From contig JAEYQX010000261.1 in NCBI GenBank assembly GCA_023409795.1, positions 1 through 13,184 of the forward strand: a stretch of DNA of 13,184 bases, in the 5' to 3' direction. Under the pieces are notes generated by a model. It had not been told where the DNA came from and made no database searches. It saw only the letters and a list, made by a program, of their open reading frames with translations. A program made the translations under genes and the position numbers. This DNA comes from Pseudomonadota bacterium (lineage in GTDB: Bacteria; Pseudomonadota; Alphaproteobacteria; Caulobacterales; Caulobacteraceae). This document shows, in pieces, positions 1 through 6,109 of this stretch; the first letter of the stretch is position 1; each line of letters begins with the position of its first letter.

Positions 1-353
1 TCCATGATGCCGGGGCCGCCGCCGGTGCAGATGACATTGTCGCGGATGTCGCCCGGCTTGCCCCGGATGGCCCCGCCCCGCTCGGAGGCAATGCGGCCGA
101 ACTGGCGCGCCTGCTCATACCAGTGGCTGTGACGGCCCACGCCATCGGCCCCGACCCGGGCACTGCCGAACACCACCAGGGTCGAGCGCACGCCCCAGGC
201 GGCCAGGGCCTCCTCCGCCTTGGCATATTCCATCAGGAAGCGGACGCCGCGCATCGACTCGCCCAGCAGGAAGTCCTGGTCCAGGGCCGCCAGCCGATAG
301 GAGGGCGAGGCCAGCTGGGCCGCATTGGCCAGTTCGATCTGATCGGGGGTCAT
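1..353 (-). CDS. LOG-family (TIGR00730-like) Rossmann-fold nucleotide hydrolase, 3' end cut off by the window edge
   Basis: This is the first 117 codons of a leftward gene that runs off the left edge. The visible protein has a leader of about 57 residues, then VVFGSARV (a Rossmann-type first strand) and, near the cut, ICTGGGPGIME, which matches the conserved GGGxGxM segment of the LOG/YgdH/PpnN family (Pfam 'lysine decarboxylase' family, a historical misnomer). Characterised members hydrolyse nucleoside 5'-monophosphates to base and ribose phosphate, some of them releasing cytokinin bases. The catalytic PGGxGTxxE motif should lie beyond the edge, so activity cannot be judged. The ATG at 353-351 has an AAGG-type ribosome site about 10 bases upstream. 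It begins only 33 bases after the spoT stop on the same strand, so it is probably co-transcribed with spoT. Family is clear; substrate is unknown. Confidence 0.85.
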   Translation of the reverse strand, partial: MTPDQIELANAAQLASPSYRLAALDQDFLLGESMRGVRFLMEYAKAEEALAAWGVRSTLVVFGSARVGADGVGRHSHWYEQARQFGRIASERGGAIRGKPGDIRDNVICTGGGPGIM

Positions 354-386
354 TCGTCTGCCTTCACACTAGCGGGTCGCGCCGGA

Positions 387-2540
387 TCAGCCGCGCGCCC
401 GGTCCACCGCATCCACCGCCGGATTGGCCCGCAGGCCGGCGATGATCATGGTCGCATGGCGCGCATCCTCGACCTCGACGTCCGCCTCGAAGTCAAAGAA
501 GTCCTGCTGGCGGTGGGTCAGCGACAGGTTGATGATATTGCCGCCCGCATCGCCAATGATCGTCGCCACCTGGCCCAGAGCCCCCGGCGCGTTCTTGACC
601 GTCGCCCGGATGCGGGCCGTGCCCACGGCGTCCTGTTCAGCCTGGGGCGTCCACTGCAGGTCCTGCCAGACCGAATCGTCATCGGCAAAGTCGGCCAGGC
701 TCTGGCAGTCGATGGTGTGGACCGAAAGCCCCTTGTCCGGCTCCAGGATGCCCACGATGCGGTCGCCCGGCACGGGGGTGCAGCACTGGCCAAAGTGGAT
801 GCTGACGCCCGGCGTCAGCCCGCCCCCGCGCACGAACAGGCGCGCGTGTTCATTGCCGATCCGCTTGCGCTCGGGCCCGGCCTTCAGCTGGCCCTTCAGC
901 GCCGGGAACAGGGTTTCGGCGACCCGCGTCGAGGCCAGGCGACCGCGACCGATATTGTCGAACAGGTCCTCTTCGGTGGCGATGGCCAGGGTCTCCAGCG
1001 CCGCCTTCAGGTTGACGCCTGCCAGGTCCTTGCCCGCGCGCTCCAGCGTCTGTTCCAGCGTCGCCTTGCCCAGCCGGATGAACTCGTCCCGCTCCGAGGT
1101 GCGGATGTGGCGGCGGATGGCCGAGCGCGCCCGACCCGTCACGGTCAGGCTGCGCCAGTCGGTCGGCACCTCCCGCTTGGTGCCGCGGATGATCTCGACG
1201 ACGTCGCCATTCTGAAGCGCCGTGCGCATCGGCTTCAGCTCGCCATTGATCTTCACGCCCACGGCGGTGTCGCCGATCTCGGTGTGGACCGCATAGGCAA
1301 AGTCCAGCGGCATCCCCCCGCGCGGCAGGGTGATCAGGGCCCCCTTGGGCGTGAAGACAAAGACCTGGTCCAGATACATCTCGAGCTTGGCGTGCTCGAC
1401 CCAGTCCTCGCCGCCCTCGCCGTGCTCGATCACCTGGACCAGGTGGCGCAGGTTCAGCAGCGGGTCGCGCCCGCCGTCGGCCTCCATGGCCTCGCGGTCA
1501 AAGCCATAGGACTGGTTCTTGTAGGCCCAGTGCGCGGCCACCCCGTCCTCGGCCACGCGATCCATGTTCTCGGTGCGGATCTGCATCTCGATGCGCAGGC
1601 CGCCCGGCCCGACCACGGTCGTATGCAGCGAGCGATAGTTGTTCGACTTGGGCGTCGAGATGAAGTCCTTGAACCGCTCGGGCACCATGGGCCAGGCCCG
1701 GTGGATCACGCCCAGGGCGCGATAGCAGTCGTCCTCGCTGTCCACGATGACGCGGAAGCCATAGATGTCCGACAGGGACGAAAAGCCCACCGACTTGCGC
1801 TGCAGCTTGCGCCAGATCGAATAGGGCGTCTTCTCGCGGCCCTTGACCCGGGCCTGGATCCCCGCCTCGCTCAGCACCTTCTCGATCTCGGGCGAGACCG
1901 CCTCGATGGCGCGGCCGTGTTCCAGCTTCAGGGCCTCCAGCCGGCGCTGGATGGCAATGCGGGCGGTGGCGTTCAGGTGCTCGAATGCCAGTTCCTCCAG
2001 CTCGGATGCGATCGAGTGGATACCGATCGAGCGGCCCAGCGGCGCATAGACCTCAAGCGTTTCGCGGCTGATCCGCTCGCGCTTCTCGGGCTTCACGAAA
2101 TGCAGGGTGCGCATGTTGTGCAGGCGGTCGGCCAGCTTGACCAGCAACACCCGCACATCGCGCGAAATGGCCAGGATGAACTTGCGCAGGTTCTCGGCCT
2201 GGCGCGTATGCTCGGCCTGAAGCTCCAGCCGCGACAGCTTGGTCACGCCCTCGACCAGGACGGCGATCTCCTCGCCGAACATCTCGGCGATGTCGTCACG
2301 GGTGGCCGAGGTATCCTCGACCACGTCGTGCAGCAGGGCCGTGACGATGGTCGCCGTATCCAGACGATAGTGGGTCAGGATGCCCGCCACCTGGATCGGA
2401 TGCGCGAAATAGGGATCGCCCGAGGCCCGCAGCTGCGAGCCGTGCATCTTCATCGCATAGACATAGGCCTTGTTCAGCAGGGCCTCGTCCGCCGTCGGGT
2501 CATAGGCCCTGACCGCCTCGATCAGCTCGAACTGGCGCAT
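387..2540 (-). CDS. spoT: Bifunctional (p)ppGpp synthetase/hydrolase (RelA/SpoT, Rsh)
   Basis: This long Rsh enzyme makes and degrades the stringent alarmone (p)ppGpp in the cytoplasm. Counting from the ATG at 2540 it has 717 residues. The HD hydrolase domain carries H47, H71-D72 and D138 (FAHP, LLHDVVEDT, ADRLHN). The synthetase domain carries D258 (SDIYGFRV), E318 (EMQIR) and EDGVAAHW near 331-338. A TGS domain spans about 391-452, a zinc-finger/RIS region with QCCTPVPGDRIVG lies near 585-597, and an ACT domain spans about 644-717. These positions track Streptococcus equisimilis Rel with an offset of about 6, and both active sites look intact, so I expect both activities. The frame stays open upstream to a TTG at 2777, which would add 79 low-complexity residues. 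I prefer 2540 because homology starts there and the first 63 upstream codons show weak third-position GC bias, but there is no good ribosome site at 2540. A start near 2594-2589 (GTG/TTG) is also possible. Confidence 0.93.
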   Translation of the reverse strand: MRQFELIEAVRAYDPTADEALLNKAYVYAMKMHGSQLRASGDPYFAHPIQVAGILTHYRLDTATIVTALLHDVVEDTSATRDDIAEMFGEEIAVLVEGVTKLSRLELQAEHTRQAENLRKFILAISRDVRVLLVKLADRLHNMRTLHFVKPEKRERISRETLEVYAPLGRSIGIHSIASELEELAFEHLNATARIAIQRRLEALKLEHGRAIEAVSPEIEKVLSEAGIQARVKGREKTPYSIWRKLQRKSVGFSSLSDIYGFRVIVDSEDDCYRALGVIHRAWPMVPERFKDFISTPKSNNYRSLHTTVVGPGGLRIEMQIRTENMDRVAEDGVAAHWAYKNQSYGFDREAMEADGGRDPLLNLRHLVQVIEHGEGGEDWVEHAKLEMYLDQVFVFTPKGALITLPRGGMPLDFAYAVHTEIGDTAVGVKINGELKPMRTALQNGDVVEIIRGTKREVPTDWRSLTVTGRARSAIRRHIRTSERDEFIRLGKATLEQTLERAGKDLAGVNLKAALETLAIATEEDLFDNIGRGRLASTRVAETLFPALKGQLKAGPERKRIGNEHARLFVRGGGLTPGVSIHFGQCCTPVPGDRIVGILEPDKGLSVHTIDCQSLADFADDDSVWQDLQWTPQAEQDAVGTARIRATVKNAPGALGQVATIIGDAGGNIINLSLTHRQQDFFDFEADVEVEDARHATMIIAGLRANPAVDAVDRARG

Positions 2541-2782
2541 GATCGGTGCGCGCTTGGTCTCGGGCCGGGTGGCCGAGGCGGGGGTATTCAACACAGCAGA
2601 AGACACAGCGGGGAGCGACTCGGACGCAGACGGTGAAGAGATTTCAGGCTCTGGATACGACAACGGCGCCGCCCCGTCAGGGAGCGACGCCGTCGTGTTT
2701 GTATGATTCGCAGCTTTACCTGCCGGCTTTTCGGCTTTTCGCCGTGCCGTTTTCTTGGGTTCGCCAGTGACAGGCAATGCCG
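2541..2782 (-). promoter_or_regulatory. Atypical leader (or variable N-terminal extension) between rpoZ and the conserved SpoT start
   Basis: These 242 bases lie between the rpoZ stop and the first residue of SpoT that matches the family. They are open in the spoT frame from a TTG at 2777, and a GGAGG lies about 16 bases before that TTG, which is too far for a strong site. By my hand count only 36 of the first 63 codons end in G or C, against 14 of the next 16, and the encoded peptide is rich in A, P, S, T and K. So most of it looks like untranslated or poorly constrained DNA, with normal coding bias returning at about position 2588. It contains the hairpin listed at 2663-2693. It could be a spoT 5' leader, a spoT promoter region or a disordered N-terminal tail. 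Confidence 0.5.
2663..2693 (-). other. 13-pair hairpin in the spoT leader
   Basis: Read on the minus strand, ACGGCGTCGCTCC pairs with GGGGCGGCGCCGT across a five-base CTGAC loop: 13 pairs in RNA, of which two are G-U wobbles. It is not followed by a T-run on either strand, so it does not look like an intrinsic terminator. It sits about 90 bases after the rpoZ stop, in DNA with weak coding bias. An mRNA processing site, attenuator or 3' stabiliser of rpoZ mRNA are all possible roles. The pairing is seen directly; any function is inference. Confidence 0.5.
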
Positions 2783-3142
2783 TCAGTAGCGTTCCTCCTG
2801 ACCACCGTCGCGGTCGCTTTGCAGGGCGCGGATCAGCTCGGCCTCAGCCATGTTCATGTGCTGCGGCTCGGCCAGCAGGGCCACGACTTCAGCTTCGTCC
2901 TCAGCCTCGGTCCGCTCGTCGACGCGTTGCAGGGTGGTGATGATGTTTTCGCGCAGTTCGTCCGGCTTGACGGTCTCGTCAGCCAGTTCGCGCAGGGCAA
3001 CGACGGGGTTCTTGTCGTTGTCGCGGTCCAGGGTCAGCGGCGCGCCGTTCGCGATGTTGCGGGCACGGTGGCCAGCCAGCAGAACCAGACCAAAGCGGTT
3101 CGGCACCTTCTCGATGCAGTCTTCGACAGTGACGCGGGCCAT
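2783..3142 (-). CDS. rpoZ: RNA polymerase omega subunit
   Basis: Omega promotes assembly of RNA polymerase by chaperoning the beta' subunit. The 119-residue protein starts MARVTVEDC, followed by NRFGLVLLAGHRAR and PVVALRELAD, the conserved helices of omega, and ends in the acidic variable tail common in alphaproteobacteria, at a usual length for that group. It keeps the N-terminal M-A-R motif that in E. coli forms part of ppGpp site 1 between omega and beta'. The ATG at 3142 has a good GAGGAA ribosome site 4-9 bases upstream. The stop at 2783 is followed on the same strand by the spoT leader, and folK lies upstream, a common alphaproteobacterial arrangement. A likely promoter (3174-3202) in the gap after folK would let rpoZ and spoT be expressed without folK. 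Confidence 0.96.
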   Translation of the reverse strand: MARVTVEDCIEKVPNRFGLVLLAGHRARNIANGAPLTLDRDNDKNPVVALRELADETVKPDELRENIITTLQRVDERTEAEDEAEVVALLAEPQHMNMAEAELIRALQSDRDGGQEERY

Positions 3143-3146
3143 GAAA

Positions 3147-3152
3147 TTCCTC
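3147..3152 (-). promoter_or_regulatory. rpoZ ribosome binding site
   Basis: The minus strand reads GAGGAA ending four bases before the ATG at 3142. This is a good Shine-Dalgarno match and fixes the rpoZ start. Confidence 0.7.
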
Positions 3153-3173
3153 GGGCGGCAGGGAGAACCGCAT

Positions 3174-3202
3174 AAAATATAGGGTTAGGCGTGCTTGTGC
3201 AA
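3174..3202 (-). promoter_or_regulatory. Putative rpoZ promoter
   Basis: On the minus strand TTGCAC (3202-3197) and TATTTT (3179-3174) are separated by 17 bases, a reasonable sigma-70-type promoter. The -10 lies in the only AT-rich patch (TATATTTTATG) of the 137-base gap between folK and rpoZ. An overlapping alternative -10 is TATATT with a 15-base spacer. Initiation would be about 25-30 bases before the rpoZ ATG. The spacing and hexamers are seen; activity is inferred. Confidence 0.45.
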
Positions 3203-3218
3203 CGCCGCAAAGGCATCA

Positions 3219-3233
3219 ACAGACAGGGTCTGT
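3219..3233. repeat. Short perfect inverted repeat upstream of the rpoZ promoter
   Basis: ACAGAC and GTCTGT form a perfect 6+6 inverted repeat around a 3-base centre, 16 bases upstream of the proposed rpoZ -35. It could be an operator or a weak hairpin at the 3' end of the folK message. A repeat of this size can also occur by chance, so no function is claimed. Confidence 0.3.
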
Positions 3234-3279
3234 GCCATGTTTGTGCGCCAGATACCGCATCTGTCGCCTGCGGTCCACC

Positions 3280-3813
3280 TCAGCCAAGCGGCCGCGCGTC
3301 CCCGCCCACGGTAGCCTGGGCCGCCAGGTCCGCCGCCGTCCGCCCTGCCACCGGATGGATCCAGTCCGGCATGATGTCGGCCACAGGCCCCATGACGAAC
3401 AGCCGGTCCGCCGACCGGGGATGGGGCAGCAGCAGGCCGTTCAGGTCGCCGGACAGCCGGCCATAGGCCACCAGGTCCAGGTCCAGGGTGCGCGGGGCAT
3501 TGGGCAGGCTGCGCTGGCGGCCAAAATGGGTCTCGATCCGCGAGAGCCGCTGCATCAGCGCCTCGGGCCCCTCCTCCGTCCCGATGGCCACCACCCCGTT
3601 GATAAAGGGCGGGTCCTCAGGATTGGGCCAGGCCTGCGACGTCCACCACCGCGACTTGGCGACCACCTCCAGCCCCTCGGCGGCGAAATGAACCAGAACC
3701 GCCTCAAGACATTCAAGGCACGAGCCCCATACGCCCTTGTCATTGCACCCAAGGGCGACGATGACTGCGGAATCCGCGTCGAGTCGCTGTAACGGCTGAG
3801 AGGCGGGGTTCAT
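3280..3813 (-). CDS. folK: 2-amino-4-hydroxy-6-hydroxymethyldihydropteridine pyrophosphokinase (HPPK)
   Basis: HPPK transfers pyrophosphate from ATP to 6-hydroxymethyl-7,8-dihydropterin, the step before dihydropteroate synthase in folate synthesis. The 177-residue protein has the signature NAPRTLDLDLVAYG with R108, D111 and D113 matching E. coli R92, D95 and D97 (the last two bind magnesium). The LPHPRSADRLFVMGP segment (H131, R137) is also typical. The N-terminal strand reads VIVALGCNDKG where most relatives have ALGSNLG, and three cysteines (C23, C32, C35) cluster there, which is unusual. The ATG at 3813 has only a poor, very close AGGA upstream, but no other start fits the domain. The start lies 30 bases from the divergent NYN gene. 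Downstream on the same strand are rpoZ and spoT. Confidence 0.94.
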   Translation of the reverse strand: MNPASQPLQRLDADSAVIVALGCNDKGVWGSCLECLEAVLVHFAAEGLEVVAKSRWWTSQAWPNPEDPPFINGVVAIGTEEGPEALMQRLSRIETHFGRQRSLPNAPRTLDLDLVAYGRLSGDLNGLLLPHPRSADRLFVMGPVADIMPDWIHPVAGRTAADLAAQATVGGDARPLG

Positions 3814-3843
3814 TTTCCTAACCCATTATCCAAGGCGCATATT

Positions 3844-4425
3844 ATGACCGGCCAATCCACGAACCGTATGGCCCTGTTTATCGACGGGGCAAACCTCTAT
3901 TCCGCCGCCCGTGCCCTGAACGTCGATCTCGACTTCAAGAAGATGTCCGACTGGTTCGCCCAGAAGGGCCAGCTGGTCCGCGCTCACTATTATACGGCCA
4001 TCGTCGAGGGCGAGGAGTTCTCGCCGGTCCGCCCCCTGGTCGACTGGCTCGACTACAATGGCTTCACCGTCACGACCAAGCCGGTCAAGCGCTTCACCGA
4101 TGCCCAGGGCCACAGCCGGATCAAGGGCAATATGGACATCGAGATCGCCGTCGACATGCTGCAGCTGGCCCCGCGTGTCGATCACATGATCCTGTTCTCG
4201 GGCGACGGCGACTTCCGCCGCCTGGTCGAGGCGGTCCAGGCCCAGGGCGTGCGCGTAACCGTCGTCTCGACCACCCGCAGCCAGCCCCCGCAGATCGCCG
4301 ACGAACTGCGTCGCCAGGCCGATGAGTTTGTTGACCTGTCTGACGTAATGCAGAACTTCAGCAAGCCCCGCGCGGCGATGAACCAGGGCGTCACCCGCAC
4401 CCTGGACCGCAGCGACCGGGCCTAG
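3844..4425 (+). CDS. NYN-domain (LabA/DUF88-type) PIN-like ribonuclease protein
   Basis: The 193-residue protein is almost entirely one NYN domain, a PIN-like fold whose characterised members are metal-dependent ribonucleases. The conserved acidic residues are in place: D14 in LFIDGANLY, D98 and D104 in KGNMDIEIAVDM, and D121 and D123 in FSGDGDF, so a catalytically competent site is likely. The last 30 or so residues are polar and probably disordered. The ATG at 3844 has AAGG eight bases upstream. The gene is divergent from folK with only 30 bases between starts, and its stop is 14 bases from the convergent amidase gene. Family name LabA comes from a cyanobacterial circadian protein; there is nothing here to suggest that role. 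RNA substrate and biological role are unknown. Confidence 0.88.
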   Translation: MTGQSTNRMALFIDGANLYSAARALNVDLDFKKMSDWFAQKGQLVRAHYYTAIVEGEEFSPVRPLVDWLDYNGFTVTTKPVKRFTDAQGHSRIKGNMDIEIAVDMLQLAPRVDHMILFSGDGDFRRLVEAVQAQGVRVTVVSTTRSQPPQIADELRRQADEFVDLSDVMQNFSKPRAAMNQGVTRTLDRSDRA

Positions 4426-4434
4426 GGCGGACGC

Positions 4435-4462
4435 CGGGCTCAGCCGTTCGGTTCAGAGCCCG
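4435..4462. terminator. Hairpin between convergent NYN and amidase genes, possible shared terminator
   Basis: CGGGCTC (4435-4441) pairs perfectly with GAGCCCG (4456-4462). Inside it AGCC pairs with GGTT (one G-U) around a GTTC loop, leaving a two-base CA bulge. It begins ten bases after the NYN stop and covers the amidase stop codon, the expected place for a two-way terminator of convergent genes. Neither side has a clear T-run, so termination is uncertain. Confidence 0.35.
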
Positions 4463-5654
4463 AGGCCATGCGCACCGGTGCCGAGGGCTCGCGGAAGTAG
4501 CGGTCGATGCCTTCGGACACGCTGCGCATCAGGCGCTTGCGCGAGCGTTCATTGGTCAGGACGGCCTCGTCATCGCGGTTGGTGATGAAGCCCATCTCCA
4601 GCAGGATGGCCGGGACGTCCGGGGCCAGCAGGACGGCCAGGCCGCCATCACGGTGGCTGCGGCGCAGCAGCGGCTGGTTGTCGGCTTCCAGGTGGGTCAG
4701 CAGCACCCGGGCAAACTGGGCCGAACGGTTCTGGGTCGCCCGCTGCGTCAGAGCCAGCAGGATGCGGTCCACCGACGGATCGCGGCCCGGCAGGCGCAGC
4801 TCCCGCTGCCAGTCATCATTGCGGGTAAACTCGCGCACCGCACGCCCGGCCCCCTGCTCGGACAGGGTATAGACGCTGGCCCCGCGCAATGAGGGATCGG
4901 CCCCGGCATCGGCGTGCAGCGAGATGAACAGGTCAGCCCCGGCATCGCGCGCGATCTGCACCCGGCGTCCATGGATCAGGTAGACGTCCGTGCTGCGGGT
5001 CAGCCGGACCCGATAGCGGCCCGTGCGTTCCAGCGCTTCCTTCAGGTCCTTGGCAGCGGCCAGGGTGATGGCCTTTTCCTGGGCCTGCTGGCCCTGGGCC
5101 CCCGGGTCACGCCCGCCGTGGCCGGCGTCGATCACGATCAGGGGCTTTTCCCGGCGCACCGGCTCGCGGGCCACCGCCGTCGGCCGCACGGCAGCCGGAG
5201 CCCCGGTGGTCTTCAGGTCGATAACATAGCGATAATGGCTGACGCCGTCGGCGGGCGGCAGAAGAAAGCGCCGCTCGATCTCGGCCCCGCGCGCCAGATC
5301 CAGCTGCACCCGCGAATTATTGCCGCTGGCACTGACCTGATAGCTGCGGACCAGGCCCGAGCCGTGGCCGTCCAGGGCCTGGCGCGGCGAAACATCGGAA
5401 AGCGAGACCACCACGCGGCCCGTCGTGCCATCCTCGACGACCTGGCCCCTGGTGGACTTGCCCATGTCCAGGACCACGCGGGTCCGCTGGGCGTCGCCGC
5501 CAAAGCGGATATTGGAGATGCCGCCGTCCGATCCGAAAGCCAGGCCCCGCCCAGCCGTCAGCACGACGCTGGCAACCAGCGCCACCGTCGCCGCGGCCGT
5601 CGCCCACTCGCGCAGGCCCCACCGCTTCAGATCTTTACGCAACCGGCCATACAT
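4440..5654 (-). CDS. amiC: N-acetylmuramoyl-L-alanine amidase with AMIN domain (AmiC-type)
   Basis: This zinc enzyme cuts the bond between N-acetylmuramic acid and L-alanine in peptidoglycan and splits septal wall during division. The 404-residue protein starts with a basic stretch and a hydrophobic segment (about 17-33), a Sec signal peptide or membrane anchor. A septum-targeting AMIN domain follows (about 45-148), then a linker and an Amidase_3 domain (about 171-387). Expected zinc ligands are present: H179 (DAGHGG), E193 (QEKAI) and H247 (ISLHADA); the catalytic glutamate is E353 (LLEMGFITN). The insert at about 258-300 corresponds to the region that forms the autoinhibitory helix in E. 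coli AmiB/AmiC, so activation by a LytM/EnvC-like partner is plausible. The ATG at 5654 has a weak AAGGG about 14 bases upstream. Caulobacter has a single amidase of this type called AmiC; the symbol is by analogy. It is divergent from rne. Confidence 0.94.
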   Translation of the reverse strand: MYGRLRKDLKRWGLREWATAAATVALVASVVLTAGRGLAFGSDGGISNIRFGGDAQRTRVVLDMGKSTRGQVVEDGTTGRVVVSLSDVSPRQALDGHGSGLVRSYQVSASGNNSRVQLDLARGAEIERRFLLPPADGVSHYRYVIDLKTTGAPAAVRPTAVAREPVRREKPLIVIDAGHGGRDPGAQGQQAQEKAITLAAAKDLKEALERTGRYRVRLTRSTDVYLIHGRRVQIARDAGADLFISLHADAGADPSLRGASVYTLSEQGAGRAVREFTRNDDWQRELRLPGRDPSVDRILLALTQRATQNRSAQFARVLLTHLEADNQPLLRRSHRDGGLAVLLAPDVPAILLEMGFITNRDDEAVLTNERSRKRLMRSVSEGIDRYFREPSAPVRMASGSEPNG

Positions 5655-5713
5655 GGACGGACATCACCCTTCTGGTAGGTCCGCATCATACCACTGTCCG
5701 GCTAAGGAAATCG

Positions 5714-5719
5714 TTAACC
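5714..5719 (+). promoter_or_regulatory. TTAACC, possible CtrA half-site upstream of the amidase gene
   Basis: TTAACC matches the first part of the CtrA half-site TTAACCAT known in Caulobacter. It lies about 60 bases before the amidase start, within a GTTAAC palindrome. The second half of a full TTAA-N7-TTAA site is degenerate here (TAAG), so this is a weak candidate only. Confidence 0.2.
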
Positions 5720-5748
5720 GGCGGTAAGTGCCGTGGTTCTTTTATTTT

Positions 5749-5761
5749 GCACAACTTGTGC
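5749..5761. promoter_or_regulatory. Perfect 13-base palindrome upstream of rne and the amidase gene
   Basis: GCACAA-C-TTGTGC is a perfect inverted repeat with a single central base, set in AT-rich DNA 95 bases before the amidase start and about 350 before rne. A -10-like TATGCT follows at 5763-5768 on the plus strand. Symmetry and position suggest an operator for a dimeric regulator. Its left half extended by two bases, TTGCACAA, also occurs at the proposed rpoZ -35. Confidence 0.4.
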
Positions 5762-5776
5762 CTATGCTGAACGTGC

Positions 5777-5812
5777 ACGCGATTGATCGCGTCCCCTGCG
5801 AACTGTCGCAGG
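5777..5812 (+). other. Two adjacent perfect hairpins in the proposed rne leader
   Basis: The first, 5777-5792, is ACGCGA/TCGCGT around TTGA. The second, 5795-5812, is CCTGCGA/TCGCAGG around an ACTG tetraloop, seven uninterrupted pairs. They are two bases apart and could stack. No T-run follows, so they are unlikely to be terminators. They are the most regular part of the structured stretch before rne. Confidence 0.45.
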
Positions 5813-5989
5813 CCGGACGCGCCCTCGTCGCGACGCTGAACTTTCACCTCATTCCGAGGATCGCGCGGCCTGGCCGACGATTTGACGAACGGGTTCGGCA
5901 CGAGGCCCTTGACCGGCACGTGAGAGCCCAGGACCGACAGAACCTTATGGGCCGATACGCCTGCGCACCCGACCGGCAGTTCATTGCCG

Positions 5990-6008
5990 CTTTCGCATCC
6001 TGCGAAGG
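5990..6008 (+). other. Hairpin in the proposed rne leader
   Basis: CTTTCGCA pairs with TGCGAAGG around a TCC loop: eight pairs with one G-U. It lies about 100 bases before the rne start codon. Pairing is seen; function is unknown. Confidence 0.35.
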
Positions 6009-6109
6009 GATGACGCGCGCCCTGGCCCCCCAATCCATTCGGCGAGCCGCCTCTATTCCCGCGGGAGTATCCGCAGGGCCCGGCCTGGCGCGCCAGAGAG
6101 AGACTTTCA

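Larger units (their letters stand above)
5655..6109. promoter_or_regulatory. 455-base gene-free region: divergent promoters and likely structured 5' leader of rne
   Basis: This gap between the amidase and rne starts holds no credible gene; the open frames through it lack family similarity and ribosome sites. The left 110 bases are relatively AT-rich (TTATTTTGC, GTTAAC) and are the likely promoter zone for both directions. From about 5762 to the rne start the DNA is GC-rich and dense in inverted repeats: 5777-5792, 5795-5812, 5826-5835, 5866-5876 and 5990-6008. If rne starts near the palindrome at 5749-5761, its leader would be about 340 bases. E. coli RNase E represses itself through a long structured leader, and this region has the right shape for a similar role; that comparison is inference. 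The rne ribosome site is a weak AGAGAGAG some 8 bases before the ATG. Confidence 0.55.

Noticed and set aside
123..2636. An 837-codon open frame on the plus strand opposite spoT
   Set aside because: It is the antisense shadow of SpoT, whose catalytic residues are all present on the other strand. Its product has no family features.
3232..3792. A 186-codon plus-strand frame opposite folK
   Set aside because: FolK on the minus strand has the full HPPK signature; this frame is its shadow.
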